The notes below the pieces were generated by a model. That model was not told the origin of the DNA. It saw only the letters and a list, made by a program, of their open reading frames with translations, and searched no databases. Below, piece after piece: positions 21,464 to 32,771 of a stretch of DNA of 64,000 nt. This stretch comes from Enterobacteriaceae endosymbiont of Macroplea appendiculata (GTDB lineage Bacteria > Pseudomonadota > Gammaproteobacteria > Enterobacterales > Enterobacteriaceae), in assembly GCF_012571605.1 (NCBI RefSeq), contig NZ_CP046220.1, forward strand, positions 360,293-424,292, given 5' to 3'. Every line of letters begins with the position of its first letter. Position 1 is the stretch's first letter. Both the position numbers and the translations under genes were made by a program.

Positions 21464-22006
21464 TTATGGTAATAAACTTTTTACATCAATAAAATTATCT
21501 TGTAGAGTCTTTTTATTAGTTTTGTTATGTATTTTAACACCAGACACACTGTAATAATCATAATCAGGATATTTACCTACATTATTTATTAATAAGTGTT
21601 TTTTTTTATATATTAATGCTTTTCTATTAAATTCACATAATTCAAAATCTGGAATTAATTGTATAGCTCCTGTAGGACAGGCTTCTTCACAAAAACCACA
21701 AAAAATACATCTAGATAAATTAATATTAAAAAATTTTGGATAAGATCTATTTGTAATAGGATTAATAGCTCTTTTTAAAGATATGCAACCTACAGGACAA
21801 ACAACTGCACATAAATTACATGCTACACAACGTTCATTATTATTTTTATCACAAGTTAAGATTATTCTACCTCTATATCTAGGTGATAAATATACCTTTT
21901 GTTCAGGATACATTATAGTTTCTCTCTTTTTAAAAAGATTCAGAAAAACTATTACAATACTATTTAATTGACTCCAAATATTTATAAAAAATCTTTTAAT
22001 ATTCAT
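21464..22006 (-). CDS. nuoI: NADH-quinone oxidoreductase subunit I
   Basis: Peripheral-arm subunit carrying two [4Fe-4S] clusters (N6a, N6b). 180 aa, the E. coli length. Both ferredoxin motifs are complete: CVACNLCAVVCP and CIFCGFCEEACP. An N-terminal amphipathic segment anchors it to the membrane arm. Its clusters are among the clients of the suf operon in this window. Confidence 0.97.
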   Translation of the reverse strand: MNIKRFFINIWSQLNSIVIVFLNLFKKRETIMYPEQKVYLSPRYRGRIILTCDKNNNERCVACNLCAVVCPVGCISLKRAINPITNRSYPKFFNINLSRCIFCGFCEEACPTGAIQLIPDFELCEFNRKALIYKKKHLLINNVGKYPDYDYYSVSGVKIHNKTNKKTLQDNFIDVKSLLP

Positions 22007-22035
22007 AAATTTTTATGCTTGTAAAATAACTTATT

Positions 22036-23004
22036 TTATATAAATGTAACACATGCGGTTATCATAAGATTAATTAATGTTATAGGTAAACAGACAAACC
22101 AACCAAAAAACATCATTTGATCATAACGAGGTCGTGGTAATGATGCACGTATTAAAAAAAATAACACAATAAAACATATAGTTTTTAATAAATACCATAC
22201 TATACCTGGTAAAATAGGTCCTAACCATCCTCCAAAAAATAAAATTACTATTAAAGAAGATAAAACTATAATATTAATATATTCTCCAACAAAAAATAAT
22301 CCAAATTTCATACTAGAATATTCGATATGATACCCATCAGCTAATTCTTGTTCTGATTCCGGTTGATCAAAAGGATGTCTATGATTTAATGCTAGACTTG
22401 ATATAAAAAAAGTTATAAAACCTAAACATTGAGGTATAATGTTCCAGTAATGCTGTTGATATAATACTATATTATACAAGTTAAATGAACCAGTTTGACA
22501 GACAATACCCATTAACGATAATCCTAGAAATACTTCATAACTTAAAACTTGTGCTATTCCTCTAATAGATCCTAGCAAAGCATATTTGTTATTACTAGAT
22601 AATCCTGCAAATAATATAGCATAAATAGAAATACTCGCCATCATTAAAAAAAATAAGATTCCTATATTTAAAGGATATATAATTATTGTTTTTGTTAAAG
22701 GTAATATAGCAAATATTGTTAAAATTGTATTAAAAGTAATTAATGGAGCAATGTTAAATAACATTTTATTCGTAACAAATTTGGGTATCCAATCTTCTTT
22801 AAATAAAATTTTAATCATATCTGCACATACTTGCAAACTTCCTTGCCAGCCTACTCTATTAGGACCATAACGATTTTGAAAACATGCTAAAATGCGTCTT
22901 TCTATAAAACTAAGTAAAGCACCACAGACTATTAATATTACTAATATTATTAATGTTTTTAAAAAAGTTATATTTTGTATTATGTATAAACTATTATTTT
23001 TCAT
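22036..23004 (-). CDS. nuoH: NADH-quinone oxidoreductase subunit H
   Basis: Eight-helix membrane subunit forming the quinone chamber at the junction of the two arms. 322 aa (E. coli 325). [19 protein letters not shown], the charged loop near [19 protein letters not shown] and the C-terminal [13 protein letters not shown] are conserved. The start overlaps the nuoG stop by 4 bp. Confidence 0.97.
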   Translation of the reverse strand: MKNNSLYIIQNITFLKTLIILVILIVCGALLSFIERRILACFQNRYGPNRVGWQGSLQVCADMIKILFKEDWIPKFVTNKMLFNIAPLITFNTILTIFAILPLTKTIIIYPLNIGILFFLMMASISIYAILFAGLSSNNKYALLGSIRGIAQVLSYEVFLGLSLMGIVCQTGSFNLYNIVLYQQHYWNIIPQCLGFITFFISSLALNHRHPFDQPESEQELADGYHIEYSSMKFGLFFVGEYINIIVLSSLIVILFFGGWLGPILPGIVWYLLKTICFIVLFFLIRASLPRPRYDQMMFFGWFVCLPITLINLMITACVTFI

Positions 23005-25703
23005 TGTTTTAATATCCTGATATGATCAATAGTTTTATATAAAAAACATAAAGGTATTTTTGGTATTCCTAATGGTAAACTAATTAAACCAGGATGTAAT
23101 TTATCTGAAATTTTAACGTTTAAAATAAAATGATTATTCAAACAATATAATTGAATTATATTATTATCATGGATATTTAAAAAGGTAGCATCTTTACGAC
23201 TAAAAATAGCATAATGTATATTATAATGTTTTTGTATTAATAATGCTTTTTGTATTAAGTCATTACTAAAAAATAAGGTACAATATGCAACAATTATTAA
23301 TTTATGTTGTGGAATAAATTTTTTAGGTATTTTAATAGATTGTATATGTATATTTAAATTATTAATATTAATTTTTTGTTTTAAAAATGATTTATCCTGA
23401 ATATTATCTACATGTTTTTGTAATTTATATAATGATTGTATAGAATTCCAACCAGGTAACCATGTATATGCCATGTGCACACAATTTTCTGAACTATTAC
23501 CTTCCATAGAAAAATTAAACATAGTGTCTGTATCTTTTGGTTGTATAGGTTCATGAATATTTTTATGTGCTAACATAGAAGTTCTACCACTATATCTTAT
23601 GAGTGATCTCGCAAATTTGTTATCATGTTGTTTATAATTTGATGCAGGAGCAGCATATTTAATATTGTACAATACAGGGATATCCGTTATACATTGATTT
23701 ATTATGTCATCTAAAATTATTTTTTTAGATATATTATGTATTATATTGTTAATACTAGATAACCATTTCCAACTAGATTGTCTTTGATTATTATTATTAT
23801 AATAAGTTGGTTCATATACCTGGAAAAATCTTTGTGCTCTACATTCATTATTAATAACTGTACCACTACTTTCTATAAAATTTGTTACAGGCAGCATTAT
23901 ACTAGCTTTTTTTGTAGTACTGTTATAAACATGATCTAATACAACTATATTAGGTATATTTTTAAATAATCGATCTATTTTAGATTTTTCTTCATAAAAA
24001 TATAAATCATTTTCCATAATAATCATTGTATCTATTGGATGTGTTATTTGAAAAATATTTTCTAATGGTTGTCCTTGTATTAAATTTATACCCATGCTAT
24101 TCACTGTATATAAAGTCATAAAGAAACCTACATGTACATTTTTTTTATATAAAGTTTGTAATAATAAATATGTTGCATGTAATAATTCCAGATTGCTTGT
24201 ATTAGTTCCTGTAATAAATAAACATTTTTTAGCATGTAATAATATTGATGTTATAGCAATAATTTTATTATATAATGTATTATCAGTAATATGTTGATCA
24301 AATATTCTATTATTTATATAATATGATAATGCATGTATGAATCTTGCTTGATTTTCTAATGGAGCGTAATATTTCCATGTCGCAATATCATCTAAATGTG
24401 TATAATTTATATTAGTAATAATTAAAGGATTATATTTATCTGAAGATAAATTTTTGAGAGCATTACTATGCCAAGAAGGGATTTTAGTTGTGAAATTTTT
24501 ATAATTATTTTGTATAGCTTGTCTTACTGATAATGCTACGCGAGGATTAGTTACACTAATATCTTCTCCAATGACCATAATAGTATCATATGTTTCTATT
24601 TCAGATAATGTAGGGAAAAAAATATTTTTATTTTTTAAAATATTAATATAATAATTTATTTGTTGTTGTTCATGAAATAATATTCCTGTAAAAAAATTAT
24701 GTTCTCCAACTAATTTTTTTAGTGTATAATTACTTTCGATACTAGCTCTAGGAGACCCAACACCAATTATTTTTTTAGATTTCAAAATAATATTTGCTAT
24801 ATTATTAATCATAATATTATTATCATAAATAACATTATTTTTGATATTATTCAAAATAATATTTATAGGTTGATTTATTAAATTTATATAACCGTAACCA
24901 AAACGTCCTTTATCACATAAAAAATGATGATTAATATATTTATTATATCTATTTTGTATATTTGCTAAAAAACTATAACGTTCACCAATATGCAAATTAC
25001 ATCCTAAAGAACAATGTTGACAAATACTAGGAGCATATTGTAGATCCCACTTACGCGTATAATGTTTCGCATAAGTTTTATCTGTAAAAACACCTGTAGG
25101 ACATACTTCTATCAAATTACCAGAAAAAAAATTTTTTAATGTTCCATCTTTAAATCTACCAAAATAAATATTATTATTAGCACCAAAAACATTTAAATCA
25201 GTACCATGTGCATAATCTTTATAGAAACGTGTACAACGATAACATGTAACACAACGATTCATATTATGTGATATAAAGGGTCCTAAATATTGATTTTTAT
25301 ATGTTTTTTTTTCAAAAAGGTATCTGCGTTTGATATGATTAGACATTACTGTCATATCTTGTAAATGACAACTACCACCTTCATCACAAACTGGACAATC
25401 ATGAGGATGATTAATCATCATAAATTCAATTACACTTTTACGAAATTGTTTAACTTCAATATCATTAATACAAAAATAAGATCCTTTAACAGGTACAGTC
25501 ATACAAGACATTATAATATGTCCTGTTGTATCAGATATATTATCATGCTGTTTAATTGCACATTGTCTACATGTACCTACACTACCTAAACGTGGATGCC
25601 AACAAAAATATGGTACGTTATATCCAAGAGATAAACATATTTCTAATAAATTATCTTTTTTATTAACGTTATAACATTTACCTTCTATATTAATAGTAAC
25701 CAT
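23001..25703 (-). CDS. nuoG: NADH-quinone oxidoreductase subunit G
   Basis: Large peripheral-arm subunit with several Fe-S clusters. 900 aa (E. coli 908). N-terminal [2Fe-2S] cysteines ([15 protein letters not shown]), the His/Cys-ligated cluster [14 protein letters not shown], the N4 ligands CVTCYRC...CPTG, and the extra N7 cluster ligands CQHCSLGC with a distal CDKG typical of enterobacteria are all visible. The C-terminal molybdopterin-like domain is diverged. 84-bp spacer from nuoF, overlapping nuoH. Confidence 0.97.
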   Translation of the reverse strand: MVTINIEGKCYNVNKKDNLLEICLSLGYNVPYFCWHPRLGSVGTCRQCAIKQHDNISDTTGHIIMSCMTVPVKGSYFCINDIEVKQFRKSVIEFMMINHPHDCPVCDEGGSCHLQDMTVMSNHIKRRYLFEKKTYKNQYLGPFISHNMNRCVTCYRCTRFYKDYAHGTDLNVFGANNNIYFGRFKDGTLKNFFSGNLIEVCPTGVFTDKTYAKHYTRKWDLQYAPSICQHCSLGCNLHIGERYSFLANIQNRYNKYINHHFLCDKGRFGYGYINLINQPINIILNNIKNNVIYDNNIMINNIANIILKSKKIIGVGSPRASIESNYTLKKLVGEHNFFTGILFHEQQQINYYINILKNKNIFFPTLSEIETYDTIMVIGEDISVTNPRVALSVRQAIQNNYKNFTTKIPSWHSNALKNLSSDKYNPLIITNINYTHLDDIATWKYYAPLENQARFIHALSYYINNRIFDQHITDNTLYNKIIAITSILLHAKKCLFITGTNTSNLELLHATYLLLQTLYKKNVHVGFFMTLYTVNSMGINLIQGQPLENIFQITHPIDTMIIMENDLYFYEEKSKIDRLFKNIPNIVVLDHVYNSTTKKASIMLPVTNFIESSGTVINNECRAQRFFQVYEPTYYNNNNQRQSSWKWLSSINNIIHNISKKIILDDIINQCITDIPVLYNIKYAAPASNYKQHDNKFARSLIRYSGRTSMLAHKNIHEPIQPKDTDTMFNFSMEGNSSENCVHMAYTWLPGWNSIQSLYKLQKHVDNIQDKSFLKQKININNLNIHIQSIKIPKKFIPQHKLIIVAYCTLFFSNDLIQKALLIQKHYNIHYAIFSRKDATFLNIHDNNIIQLYCLNNHFILNVKISDKLHPGLISLPLGIPKIPLCFLYKTIDHIRILKQ

Positions 25704-25787
25704 AAAACATATATTCCATCATGTAAAATTATTCATTATTAATTTGATTTAATTTATATTAATTATTTTATATATTATATTATAATT

Positions 25788-27080
25788 TTATTTTAAAATT
25801 CCTTCATGAAATTCATTTAAAAAATATTTTAGTGCACTTTGTAATGGAGCAATAGCACCAGGAGCAAAAGTACAAAAAGTTTTACCATTAATTAATTGAT
25901 TACTAATATCTTGTAATAATATTATATCTTTTATAGAGCCTTGTTTTTTTTCTAAAACATTTAATATTTTAACAATCCATGGTAATCCTTCTCTACAAGG
26001 AGTACATAATCCACAAGATTCTCTAGCAAAAAAAATTTCTATATTTTTTAATAAAGATACCATATTAATCTGATGATCTACTAACATCGCAATACCTGTA
26101 CCTAATCTACTGCCAGCATTACTTATATGTTTGTAATCCATTGGTATATTTAAATGTTCTAGAGTTAAAAATGCTGTACCAGCACCTCCTGGTTGCCAGG
26201 CTTTAAATTTATAACCTTTTTTTATTCCTTTAGCATATTGTTCAAAAACAATACTTGCAGGTGTTCCTAATGGTAATTCCCATAATCCAGGATTGTTTAC
26301 ATTACCAGAAAAACCTAATAACTTAGTACCACTATCATATTTGCTTTTTGATATATTTTTATACCATTTTGCTCCGTATAAGATAATACCATTAACATTA
26401 CAAATAGTTTCTACATTATTCACACAGGTAGGTTTACCCCATAAACCAATTGTTGCTGGATAAGGTGGTTTAAATCTAGGATTTGCACGTTGACCTTCTA
26501 ATGAATTAATTAATGCTGTTTCTTCACCACAAATATATCTCCCAGCTCCTGTATGTAAAATTAATTTAAAATTAAAATTAGTTTTACATATATTATTGCC
26601 TAATATACCAAAATCACGTGCTTCTTGTAGAGCAATTGTTAAAATATGTGCACATTTAATATATTCACCTCTTAAAAAGATATATCCTATATTAGCTTGT
26701 ATAGCATATGCACTAATAATTATTCCTTCAATTAATTGATGTGGTAATGTTTCTATTAAAAAACGATCTTTATATGTACCAGGTTCCATTTCATCAGCAT
26801 TACATATAAAATAACGATTATCATAAGGACTATCTTTTTTTGGTATTAAACTCCATTTAGTACCAGTAGAATAACCCCCGCCGCCTCGACCTTTCAAACC
26901 AGATAAGGTTATTAATTGAATAATTTCTTCGGAAGACATAGTTGTTAATGCTTTTGTACAAGCTTTATAACCATCTTGTTTTATATATTCTTTTAAAAAC
27001 ATGGTTTGCTGTGTATTTTTAATACGCCATGTTAATGGATAATATTCAGGATTATAATTATTCATATTAGTATTATTCAT
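25788..27080 (-). CDS. nuoF: NADH-quinone oxidoreductase subunit F
   Basis: NADH- and FMN-binding subunit with cluster N3. 430 aa from ATG 27080, which overlaps the nuoE stop by 8 bp; the frame is open further upstream but that lies inside nuoE. A second ATG at 27065 is possible. The NADH site GLKGRGGGGYSTGTKW, FMN-site residues in CNADEMEPGTYKDR, ICGEETALINSLEG and the cluster ligands SCGLCTPCREG are intact. Confidence 0.97.
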   Translation of the reverse strand: MNNTNMNNYNPEYYPLTWRIKNTQQTMFLKEYIKQDGYKACTKALTTMSSEEIIQLITLSGLKGRGGGGYSTGTKWSLIPKKDSPYDNRYFICNADEMEPGTYKDRFLIETLPHQLIEGIIISAYAIQANIGYIFLRGEYIKCAHILTIALQEARDFGILGNNICKTNFNFKLILHTGAGRYICGEETALINSLEGQRANPRFKPPYPATIGLWGKPTCVNNVETICNVNGIILYGAKWYKNISKSKYDSGTKLLGFSGNVNNPGLWELPLGTPASIVFEQYAKGIKKGYKFKAWQPGGAGTAFLTLEHLNIPMDYKHISNAGSRLGTGIAMLVDHQINMVSLLKNIEIFFARESCGLCTPCREGLPWIVKILNVLEKKQGSIKDIILLQDISNQLINGKTFCTFAPGAIAPLQSALKYFLNEFHEGILK

Positions 27081-27582
27081 GCATATATTTATCCAATATA
27101 ATATTAATACTATTGATTGTAATATTAGTATAGACACATTCATTAATCATAATGACAGGACTGTTATTACAATGTCCTAAACAACATATAGGTAACAAAG
27201 TGAATATATTATCTGTAGTTGTTTGACCTATATTAATATGTAATTTTTTTTTTATATGTTGTAATATTTGTTTATAATTTTTAATATAACATACAACACT
27301 ATCACAATATTTAATAACATATTTACCCACAGGATATCTAAATATTTGGCTATAAAAAGTAGCAATACTTTCTATTTCAGAAATATCCAATTTTAATATG
27401 TGTGCAATAATATGCATATTTTGTTCAGAAACCCAACCATATTTTTTTTGGCATAATATTAATATTTCAATTATAGCAGCTTTACGATATTCATAATGTT
27501 TAATAATATTATTAATTATATGAATGTCTTGAGTATTTAATAAATTTTTTACATTTGTCTTATTAGTTTTATTTATATTCAT
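27073..27582 (-). CDS. nuoE: NADH-quinone oxidoreductase subunit E
   Basis: Thioredoxin-fold subunit with the [2Fe-2S] cluster N1a. 169 aa (E. coli 166). Ligands are visible as CDSVVC and CCLGHC. ILCQKKYGWVSEQNMHIIA and IATFYSQIFRYPVGKY match the family. Coupled to nuoF by an 8-bp overlap; 9 bp after nuoCD. Confidence 0.97.
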   Translation of the reverse strand: MNINKTNKTNVKNLLNTQDIHIINNIIKHYEYRKAAIIEILILCQKKYGWVSEQNMHIIAHILKLDISEIESIATFYSQIFRYPVGKYVIKYCDSVVCYIKNYKQILQHIKKKLHINIGQTTTDNIFTLLPICCLGHCNNSPVIMINECVYTNITINSINIILDKYMHE

Positions 27583-27591
27583 AATTATATA

Positions 27592-29406
27592 TTAACGATC
27601 TACATCAGACATGACAAAATCAATACTTCCTAAATAAGTAATTAAATCTGATATCAGACTACCATTAATTACATTAGGTATGTGTTGTAAATGAGGAAAA
27701 CTAGGTGTTCTAATTCGTGTACGATAACTAGTAATATTATTATCACTAATTAAATAATAACTATTAATTCCTTTAGTAGCTTCAATCATCTGAATAGATT
27801 CATTAGCTGGTATTAATGGTCCCCAAGATACTTGTATAAAATGATTAATTAAATTTTCTATATTATATAACATGTCTTTACGCATTGGCGGTGTTGTTAA
27901 CGGATGTTCAACTTTATAAGGACCTTCAGGCATATAATTCAAACATTGTGTTAAAATACGTAAACTTTGCCATATTTCTTCTACTTTTAATAAAACTCTC
28001 GAATAACAATCACTAACATGACCAATAGGTACATCAAAATCAAAATTTTCATATCCAGAATACGGACGTTGTTTTCTAATATCAAAATTTATACCAGTAG
28101 CTCTTAATCCAGCACCTGTTACTCCCCAAGCAATTGCTTCTTTTTTATGATATACAGCAATATTTTTAGATCGAGCAATTAGAATACTATTTTTTAAAGC
28201 AACGTCTTGATATATTTTTATTCTTTTAGGTAACCAAATTAATAATTTTTTTAATAAAATATTCCATCCTTTAGGTAAATCATGAGCTAAACCACCTATT
28301 CTAAACCATGCAGGATGCATTCTAGCACCAGTAATTGCTTCTATAATATCATATATTTTTTGTCTATCAGTAAATGCTAAAAAAATAGGTGTCATCGCTC
28401 CTACATCTTGTATAAAAGTAGATAAATATAATAAATGACTATTAATACGAAATAATTCAGATAGCATTATTCTAATAACTTGTATTCTAGTTGTAACAGT
28501 AATATTAGCTAATTTTTCTACTGCTAGAATATACGCCATTTCATTAACACAACCACCTAAATATTCAATTCTATCTGTATATGGAATGTAAGTATGCCAT
28601 GTTTGTCTTTCTGCAATTTTTTCAGCACCTCGATGATGATATCCTATATCAGGAATACAATTAATAATTTTTTCTCCAGATAATTGTAATATGATTCTAA
28701 AAGCACCATGTACTGAAGGATGATTAGGACCCAAATTTAAAAACATATAATCATAATTATTATTTTTAATAGATAAACCCCATTCATGAGGATTGAATTG
28801 TGTATTTTGGATATTTATATGATGTTGTTCTTTATTAAAAATATGAATATTTTTTTCTGTAGCTCTACTAGGATATTCTTTACGTAAAGGATAACCATCA
28901 TTCCAGTTATTAGGTAATAAAAGATGTTTTAAATTAGGATGATACATAAAATGTATGCCAAACATTTCCCAAATTTCTCTTTCATACCAGTTTGCATTAC
29001 AAAAATAAGATGTAATTGTATGGATATATAGTTTTTTTTGTTTTAAAGGTACTTTTAACAGTATATCAGCGTTTCTTTCTATAGAAATAAAATGATAAAA
29101 TAAAGAAAAATCCATTTTTTCTGTAAAAGATATACAAAATTTATTTTTATGTAATCTTTCATCAATACCATGCATATCATATAACATATTATATGGATGA
29201 TATATTTTACATAAAATTTTTATAAAATCAATTATTTGTTCTGGTTTTATCCAAATAGATAAGGGTATATTATTATTATAATGTTGTATTATAAAGTTAT
29301 TTGGACCTAGGTTATTTTTTAATATATGTATAATAAATTGTGTATTTTTATCTTTAATATTTTTATTTAAATTAGAATTGTGTTGTAAAATAGTAGTATC
29401 ACACAT
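27592..29406 (-). CDS. nuoC: NADH-quinone oxidoreductase subunit C/D (fused)
   Basis: Fusion of the 30-kDa and 49-kDa subunits, as in E. coli. 604 aa (E. coli 596-600). The NuoC part (about 1-190) has [15 protein letters not shown]. The NuoD part has [40 protein letters not shown] and ends [11 protein letters not shown], identical to the E. coli end. The quinone-site His and Tyr regions are unchanged. The fusion itself is a marker of gamma-proteobacterial/Enterobacterales descent. Confidence 0.97.
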   Translation of the reverse strand: MCDTTILQHNSNLNKNIKDKNTQFIIHILKNNLGPNNFIIQHYNNNIPLSIWIKPEQIIDFIKILCKIYHPYNMLYDMHGIDERLHKNKFCISFTEKMDFSLFYHFISIERNADILLKVPLKQKKLYIHTITSYFCNANWYEREIWEMFGIHFMYHPNLKHLLLPNNWNDGYPLRKEYPSRATEKNIHIFNKEQHHINIQNTQFNPHEWGLSIKNNNYDYMFLNLGPNHPSVHGAFRIILQLSGEKIINCIPDIGYHHRGAEKIAERQTWHTYIPYTDRIEYLGGCVNEMAYILAVEKLANITVTTRIQVIRIMLSELFRINSHLLYLSTFIQDVGAMTPIFLAFTDRQKIYDIIEAITGARMHPAWFRIGGLAHDLPKGWNILLKKLLIWLPKRIKIYQDVALKNSILIARSKNIAVYHKKEAIAWGVTGAGLRATGINFDIRKQRPYSGYENFDFDVPIGHVSDCYSRVLLKVEEIWQSLRILTQCLNYMPEGPYKVEHPLTTPPMRKDMLYNIENLINHFIQVSWGPLIPANESIQMIEATKGINSYYLISDNNITSYRTRIRTPSFPHLQHIPNVINGSLISDLITYLGSIDFVMSDVDR

Positions 29407-29457
29407 ACATAAAACATCTCTGTTGTTATTTATTACAAATTATAATTTTGAATAATG

Positions 29458-30108
29458 TTAAATTTCATTTATTGAACGAAATTTGATATTTTTAATATTA
29501 TTAATATTAGATGTTTTTATTTTGTTTTTATAAATTTTTTGATCACCAATTATCCATGATAATGGACGTTTTTCAGTACTAATAGCTTTTTGTAATAATA
29601 GTAAAGCCTGAATATATGCTTCAGGTCTTGGCGGACATCCTGGTATATAAACATCTACAGGTAAAAATTTATCTACACCTTGAACAACAGAATATATGTC
29701 ATACATACCTCCTGAATTAGCACATGAACCCATTGAAATCACCCATTTTGGTTCTAACATTTGATCATATAATCTTTGTATAATAGGAACCATTTTTAAA
29801 AAACAAGTACCAGCTATAACTATAAAATCTGCTTGTCTGGGAGAAGTACGTAAAACTTCTGAACCAAAACGTGCAATATCATTAATAGAAGTAAAAGAAG
29901 TAGTCATTTCTACATAACAACAAGATAAACCGAAATTATATGGCCACAAAGAATTTTTTCTTCCCCAATTAATAATATTATGAGTAATTTTACTTAGCTT
30001 ACCAAAAAATATATTATTATTAACTGTTTCTTTTTGAAAATTATTATTTTTATTTTTTTTTTGTATAAAATACTTATTATTATTAATATTTTTCAAGTTT
30101 TTTCCCAT
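29458..30108 (-). CDS. nuoB: NADH-quinone oxidoreductase subunit B
   Basis: Carries the terminal cluster N2 that reduces quinone. 216 aa (E. coli 220). Ligands are visible: tandem cysteines in [26 protein letters not shown] and PGCPPRPEA. The N-terminal 45 residues are Asn/Lys-rich and unlike E. coli, and include a 10-base homopolymer. 51 bp before nuoCD, 6 bp after nuoA. Confidence 0.97.
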   Translation of the reverse strand: MGKNLKNINNNKYFIQKKNKNNNFQKETVNNNIFFGKLSKITHNIINWGRKNSLWPYNFGLSCCYVEMTTSFTSINDIARFGSEVLRTSPRQADFIVIAGTCFLKMVPIIQRLYDQMLEPKWVISMGSCANSGGMYDIYSVVQGVDKFLPVDVYIPGCPPRPEAYIQALLLLQKAISTEKRPLSWIIGDQKIYKNKIKTSNINNIKNIKFRSINEI

Positions 30109-30114
30109 AAAATT

Positions 30115-30486
30115 TTAATTAGATTTAAGATGTTTATAAAAATTAAAAATATTCATTTTAAATAAATATAATAAACTTAATAATATCGTTATTATGAATA
30201 ATAATCCTGTAATTAATCCATCTATTTGTATCATTTTAAGACTTATAGACCATGTGTATAAATACAATGATTCAATATCAAAAATAACGAAAAATATTGC
30301 TACTAAAAAAAAATTAATTGTCATTTTAATATGGGTATCTTGATAAGATGCAGCACCAGATTCAAATGGAATATTTTTATCAATACCATATGAACGACCT
30401 CCTAAATAATAAGAAATAAACAACATAAAACTACTAATAAAAATAGCTAAACCTGCAAATAAAACCAAATTGTTTAATTTTATCAT
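30115..30486 (-). CDS. nuoA: NADH-quinone oxidoreductase subunit A
   Basis: Three-helix membrane subunit and first gene of the nuo block. 123 aa (E. coli 147; the hydrophilic C-terminal tail is lost). NIPFESGAAS, FFVIFDIESLYLYTWS and the conserved acidic residues are present. It starts only 32 bp after the thrC stop, leaving little room for a separate promoter. Confidence 0.96.
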   Translation of the reverse strand: MIKLNNLVLFAGLAIFISSFMLFISYYLGGRSYGIDKNIPFESGAASYQDTHIKMTINFFLVAIFFVIFDIESLYLYTWSISLKMIQIDGLITGLLFIITILLSLLYLFKMNIFNFYKHLKSN

Positions 30487-30518
30487 AGTTAATACTTTAA
30501 TTAAAAATTATTTATATA

Positions 30519-31826
30519 TTAAATTTTTATATGTTTTTTTAAAAAATTTTTAAACACATTAAAATTATTAGGTAAAACATGTTTTTGATTATTTTTTTTA
30601 GCATAATATAATAACACATTTGGTAATAAAACTTTATATTTTAAAAGTTGTAATATGTATTTTTGAAATTTAGCGGGATGTGCTGTACCTAAAAAGATAT
30701 TAAATGTATCTGGAGTACAATATTTATATTGTAATGCACTAAAACCAACTGCTGCATGAGGTTCTGAAATATATTTATATCGTTGAAATAACATTTTGAT
30801 ATTTTGCGATGTGATATAATCTGTGATAGAATAAGCTTCTAATTTATTAATAGCACAATGATTATCATTAAAAATTTTTAATATTCTTGGCCAATTATTA
30901 GGTATACTGACATCCATAGCGTTAGATAACGTTGATAATGTTTGTTGTGGTTTCCAATAACCATGTTGTAAATATTGAACGACTGTATCATTAATATTAG
31001 TTGCTGCAATAATATTATGAATTGGTAAACCCATGTTTTTAGCTATTAATCCTGCAGTTAAATTTCCAAAATTACCACTAGGTACAGATATAATAATCTT
31101 TTTAGATTTTGAATATTTAGATGTTTGTTTATATAATTCAAAATAATAACAAATTTGTGCCAATAAACGACTTATATTTATTGAATTAGCAGAATTTAGA
31201 TTAAATATATTAGTTAATTCTGTATCACTAAAAGATTTTTTAATTAATCTTTGACAATCATCAAAATCACCTTCTATAGCTATAGAAGTAACATTATTCT
31301 TTAATGTACAAAATAACTTTTTTTGCAAAGAAGTAATTTTATTATATGGATATAAAATAATAACTTCAATATTAGGTATTTTATAAAAAGCATGTGCAAC
31401 AGCAGCTCCAGTATCTCCTGAAGTAGCTGTTAAAATTATTATTTTTTCATTATGATAAAAATAATGTAATACTTGCGCCATGAAACGAACACCAAAATCT
31501 TTAAAAGATAAAGTAGGTCCATGGAATAACTCAAAACAAGCAAGATTATGACTTAATAATTGTAATTTTAATGGGAAATTAAATGCTTTTTTAATAATTT
31601 TTTTTAAATCTTTTAAAGATAATCTTTTATTATCTATAAAATAAGATAATATCTTACTACTACAAGTTATAAAATCATCTTGTATTAATAATTTATACAT
31701 TATTTTATCATCTAATTTTGGTATAGCATACGGAAAAAATAATCCTTGTTTACGGCCTAATCCTATTTTTAATGCTTTTATAAAGTCAACCTTCTGTGTT
31801 ATATCATTAAGATTAATAAACATCAT
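30519..31826 (-). CDS. thrC: Threonine synthase
   Basis: PLP enzyme converting O-phosphohomoserine to threonine. 435 aa (E. coli 428). The PLP lysine lies in FHGPTLSFKDFGVRFMAQ; TATSGDTGAAVAHAFY, LNSANSINISRLLAQICYY and SVPSGNFGNLTAG are strongly conserved. Its ATG overlaps the thrB TGA (ATGATG junction). Final gene of thrABC, followed directly by nuoA. Confidence 0.98.
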   Translation of the reverse strand: MMFINLNDITQKVDFIKALKIGLGRKQGLFFPYAIPKLDDKIMYKLLIQDDFITCSSKILSYFIDNKRLSLKDLKKIIKKAFNFPLKLQLLSHNLACFELFHGPTLSFKDFGVRFMAQVLHYFYHNEKIIILTATSGDTGAAVAHAFYKIPNIEVIILYPYNKITSLQKKLFCTLKNNVTSIAIEGDFDDCQRLIKKSFSDTELTNIFNLNSANSINISRLLAQICYYFELYKQTSKYSKSKKIIISVPSGNFGNLTAGLIAKNMGLPIHNIIAATNINDTVVQYLQHGYWKPQQTLSTLSNAMDVSIPNNWPRILKIFNDNHCAINKLEAYSITDYITSQNIKMLFQRYKYISEPHAAVGFSALQYKYCTPDTFNIFLGTAHPAKFQKYILQLLKYKVLLPNVLLYYAKKNNQKHVLPNNFNVFKNFLKKHIKI

Positions 31827-32755
31827 GTTTTCTCCATTATTTGAGTACCTATTTGATTAATTGCACAAATATATACAAATCCTTTATTATTCTGAATATA
31901 ATATTTTTTTAGCCATATCACCATATCTTGTGCAGTATTTAAATTATTAAAAATGCAAAATATAGTAGGTCCAGAACCTGCAATACCATAATTTAAAGCA
32001 TCTAATTGTTTAGCTTTCTTCTTAACTTTATTAAAATTAGGGATAATATTTTTTCTATATGGTTCTGCAATATGATCTTTTAATAATTTTGCTGCTAATA
32101 TTTCATTTTTTATATGACTAGCATGTATAAAACCAGCTAAATATTGGCTATGTTGTATACATGTTTTTAATGTATATGTATCAGGTAAAATTTTTCTTGA
32201 ATTATATGTAGATAAAGAAATACCAGGATATGCTATAACCCATAACCAATTAGTAAAAATAGGAATATCTTGGATGCTGATATGTTTCATAGATAATATT
32301 AATTTCATGCCACCTAAATAGCACGGAATAATATTATCATAATGTATATTACCAGAAAATAGGCCTTCTAATTCTCCCATTAAAATTATTAATTCTGTAT
32401 TAGTTAAAGGATACTTGCACAATATATTCATAGCTTTAAGAAAAGATACTATAGAACATGCGCTAGAACCTAATCCAGAAGCAACAGGCACATTTTTTTC
32501 TAATAAAACTTTTACTGGTATAGTTTTATTAATTTTATCACAAAATTTTAACCAACAATGAAAAATAATATTTTCATTGTCTACTGGTAAATCTTGTATA
32601 AACAAACCTGTTTTAATTAAAGTAAATTTTTTATGAGGTATAATAGAAACATAATCACCTAATATACCATTATCTAATCTAGATAGTGCTACACCTAACG
32701 AATCAAAACCAACATTAATATTACCAATAGATGCAGGAGAATAAATTTTTATCAT
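31823..32755 (-). CDS. thrB: Homoserine kinase
   Basis: GHMP kinase phosphorylating homoserine. 310 aa from ATG 32755, the exact E. coli length; a GTG at 32767 is in frame but less likely. SPASIGNINVGFDSLG and the ATP loop PVASGLGSSACSIV are intact. 16 bp after thrA, 4-bp overlap with thrC. Confidence 0.97.
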   Translation of the reverse strand: MIKIYSPASIGNINVGFDSLGVALSRLDNGILGDYVSIIPHKKFTLIKTGLFIQDLPVDNENIIFHCWLKFCDKINKTIPVKVLLEKNVPVASGLGSSACSIVSFLKAMNILCKYPLTNTELIILMGELEGLFSGNIHYDNIIPCYLGGMKLILSMKHISIQDIPIFTNWLWVIAYPGISLSTYNSRKILPDTYTLKTCIQHSQYLAGFIHASHIKNEILAAKLLKDHIAEPYRKNIIPNFNKVKKKAKQLDALNYGIAGSGPTIFCIFNNLNTAQDMVIWLKKYYIQNNKGFVYICAINQIGTQIMEKT

Positions 32756-32771
32756 TGTTACAATCACTTAT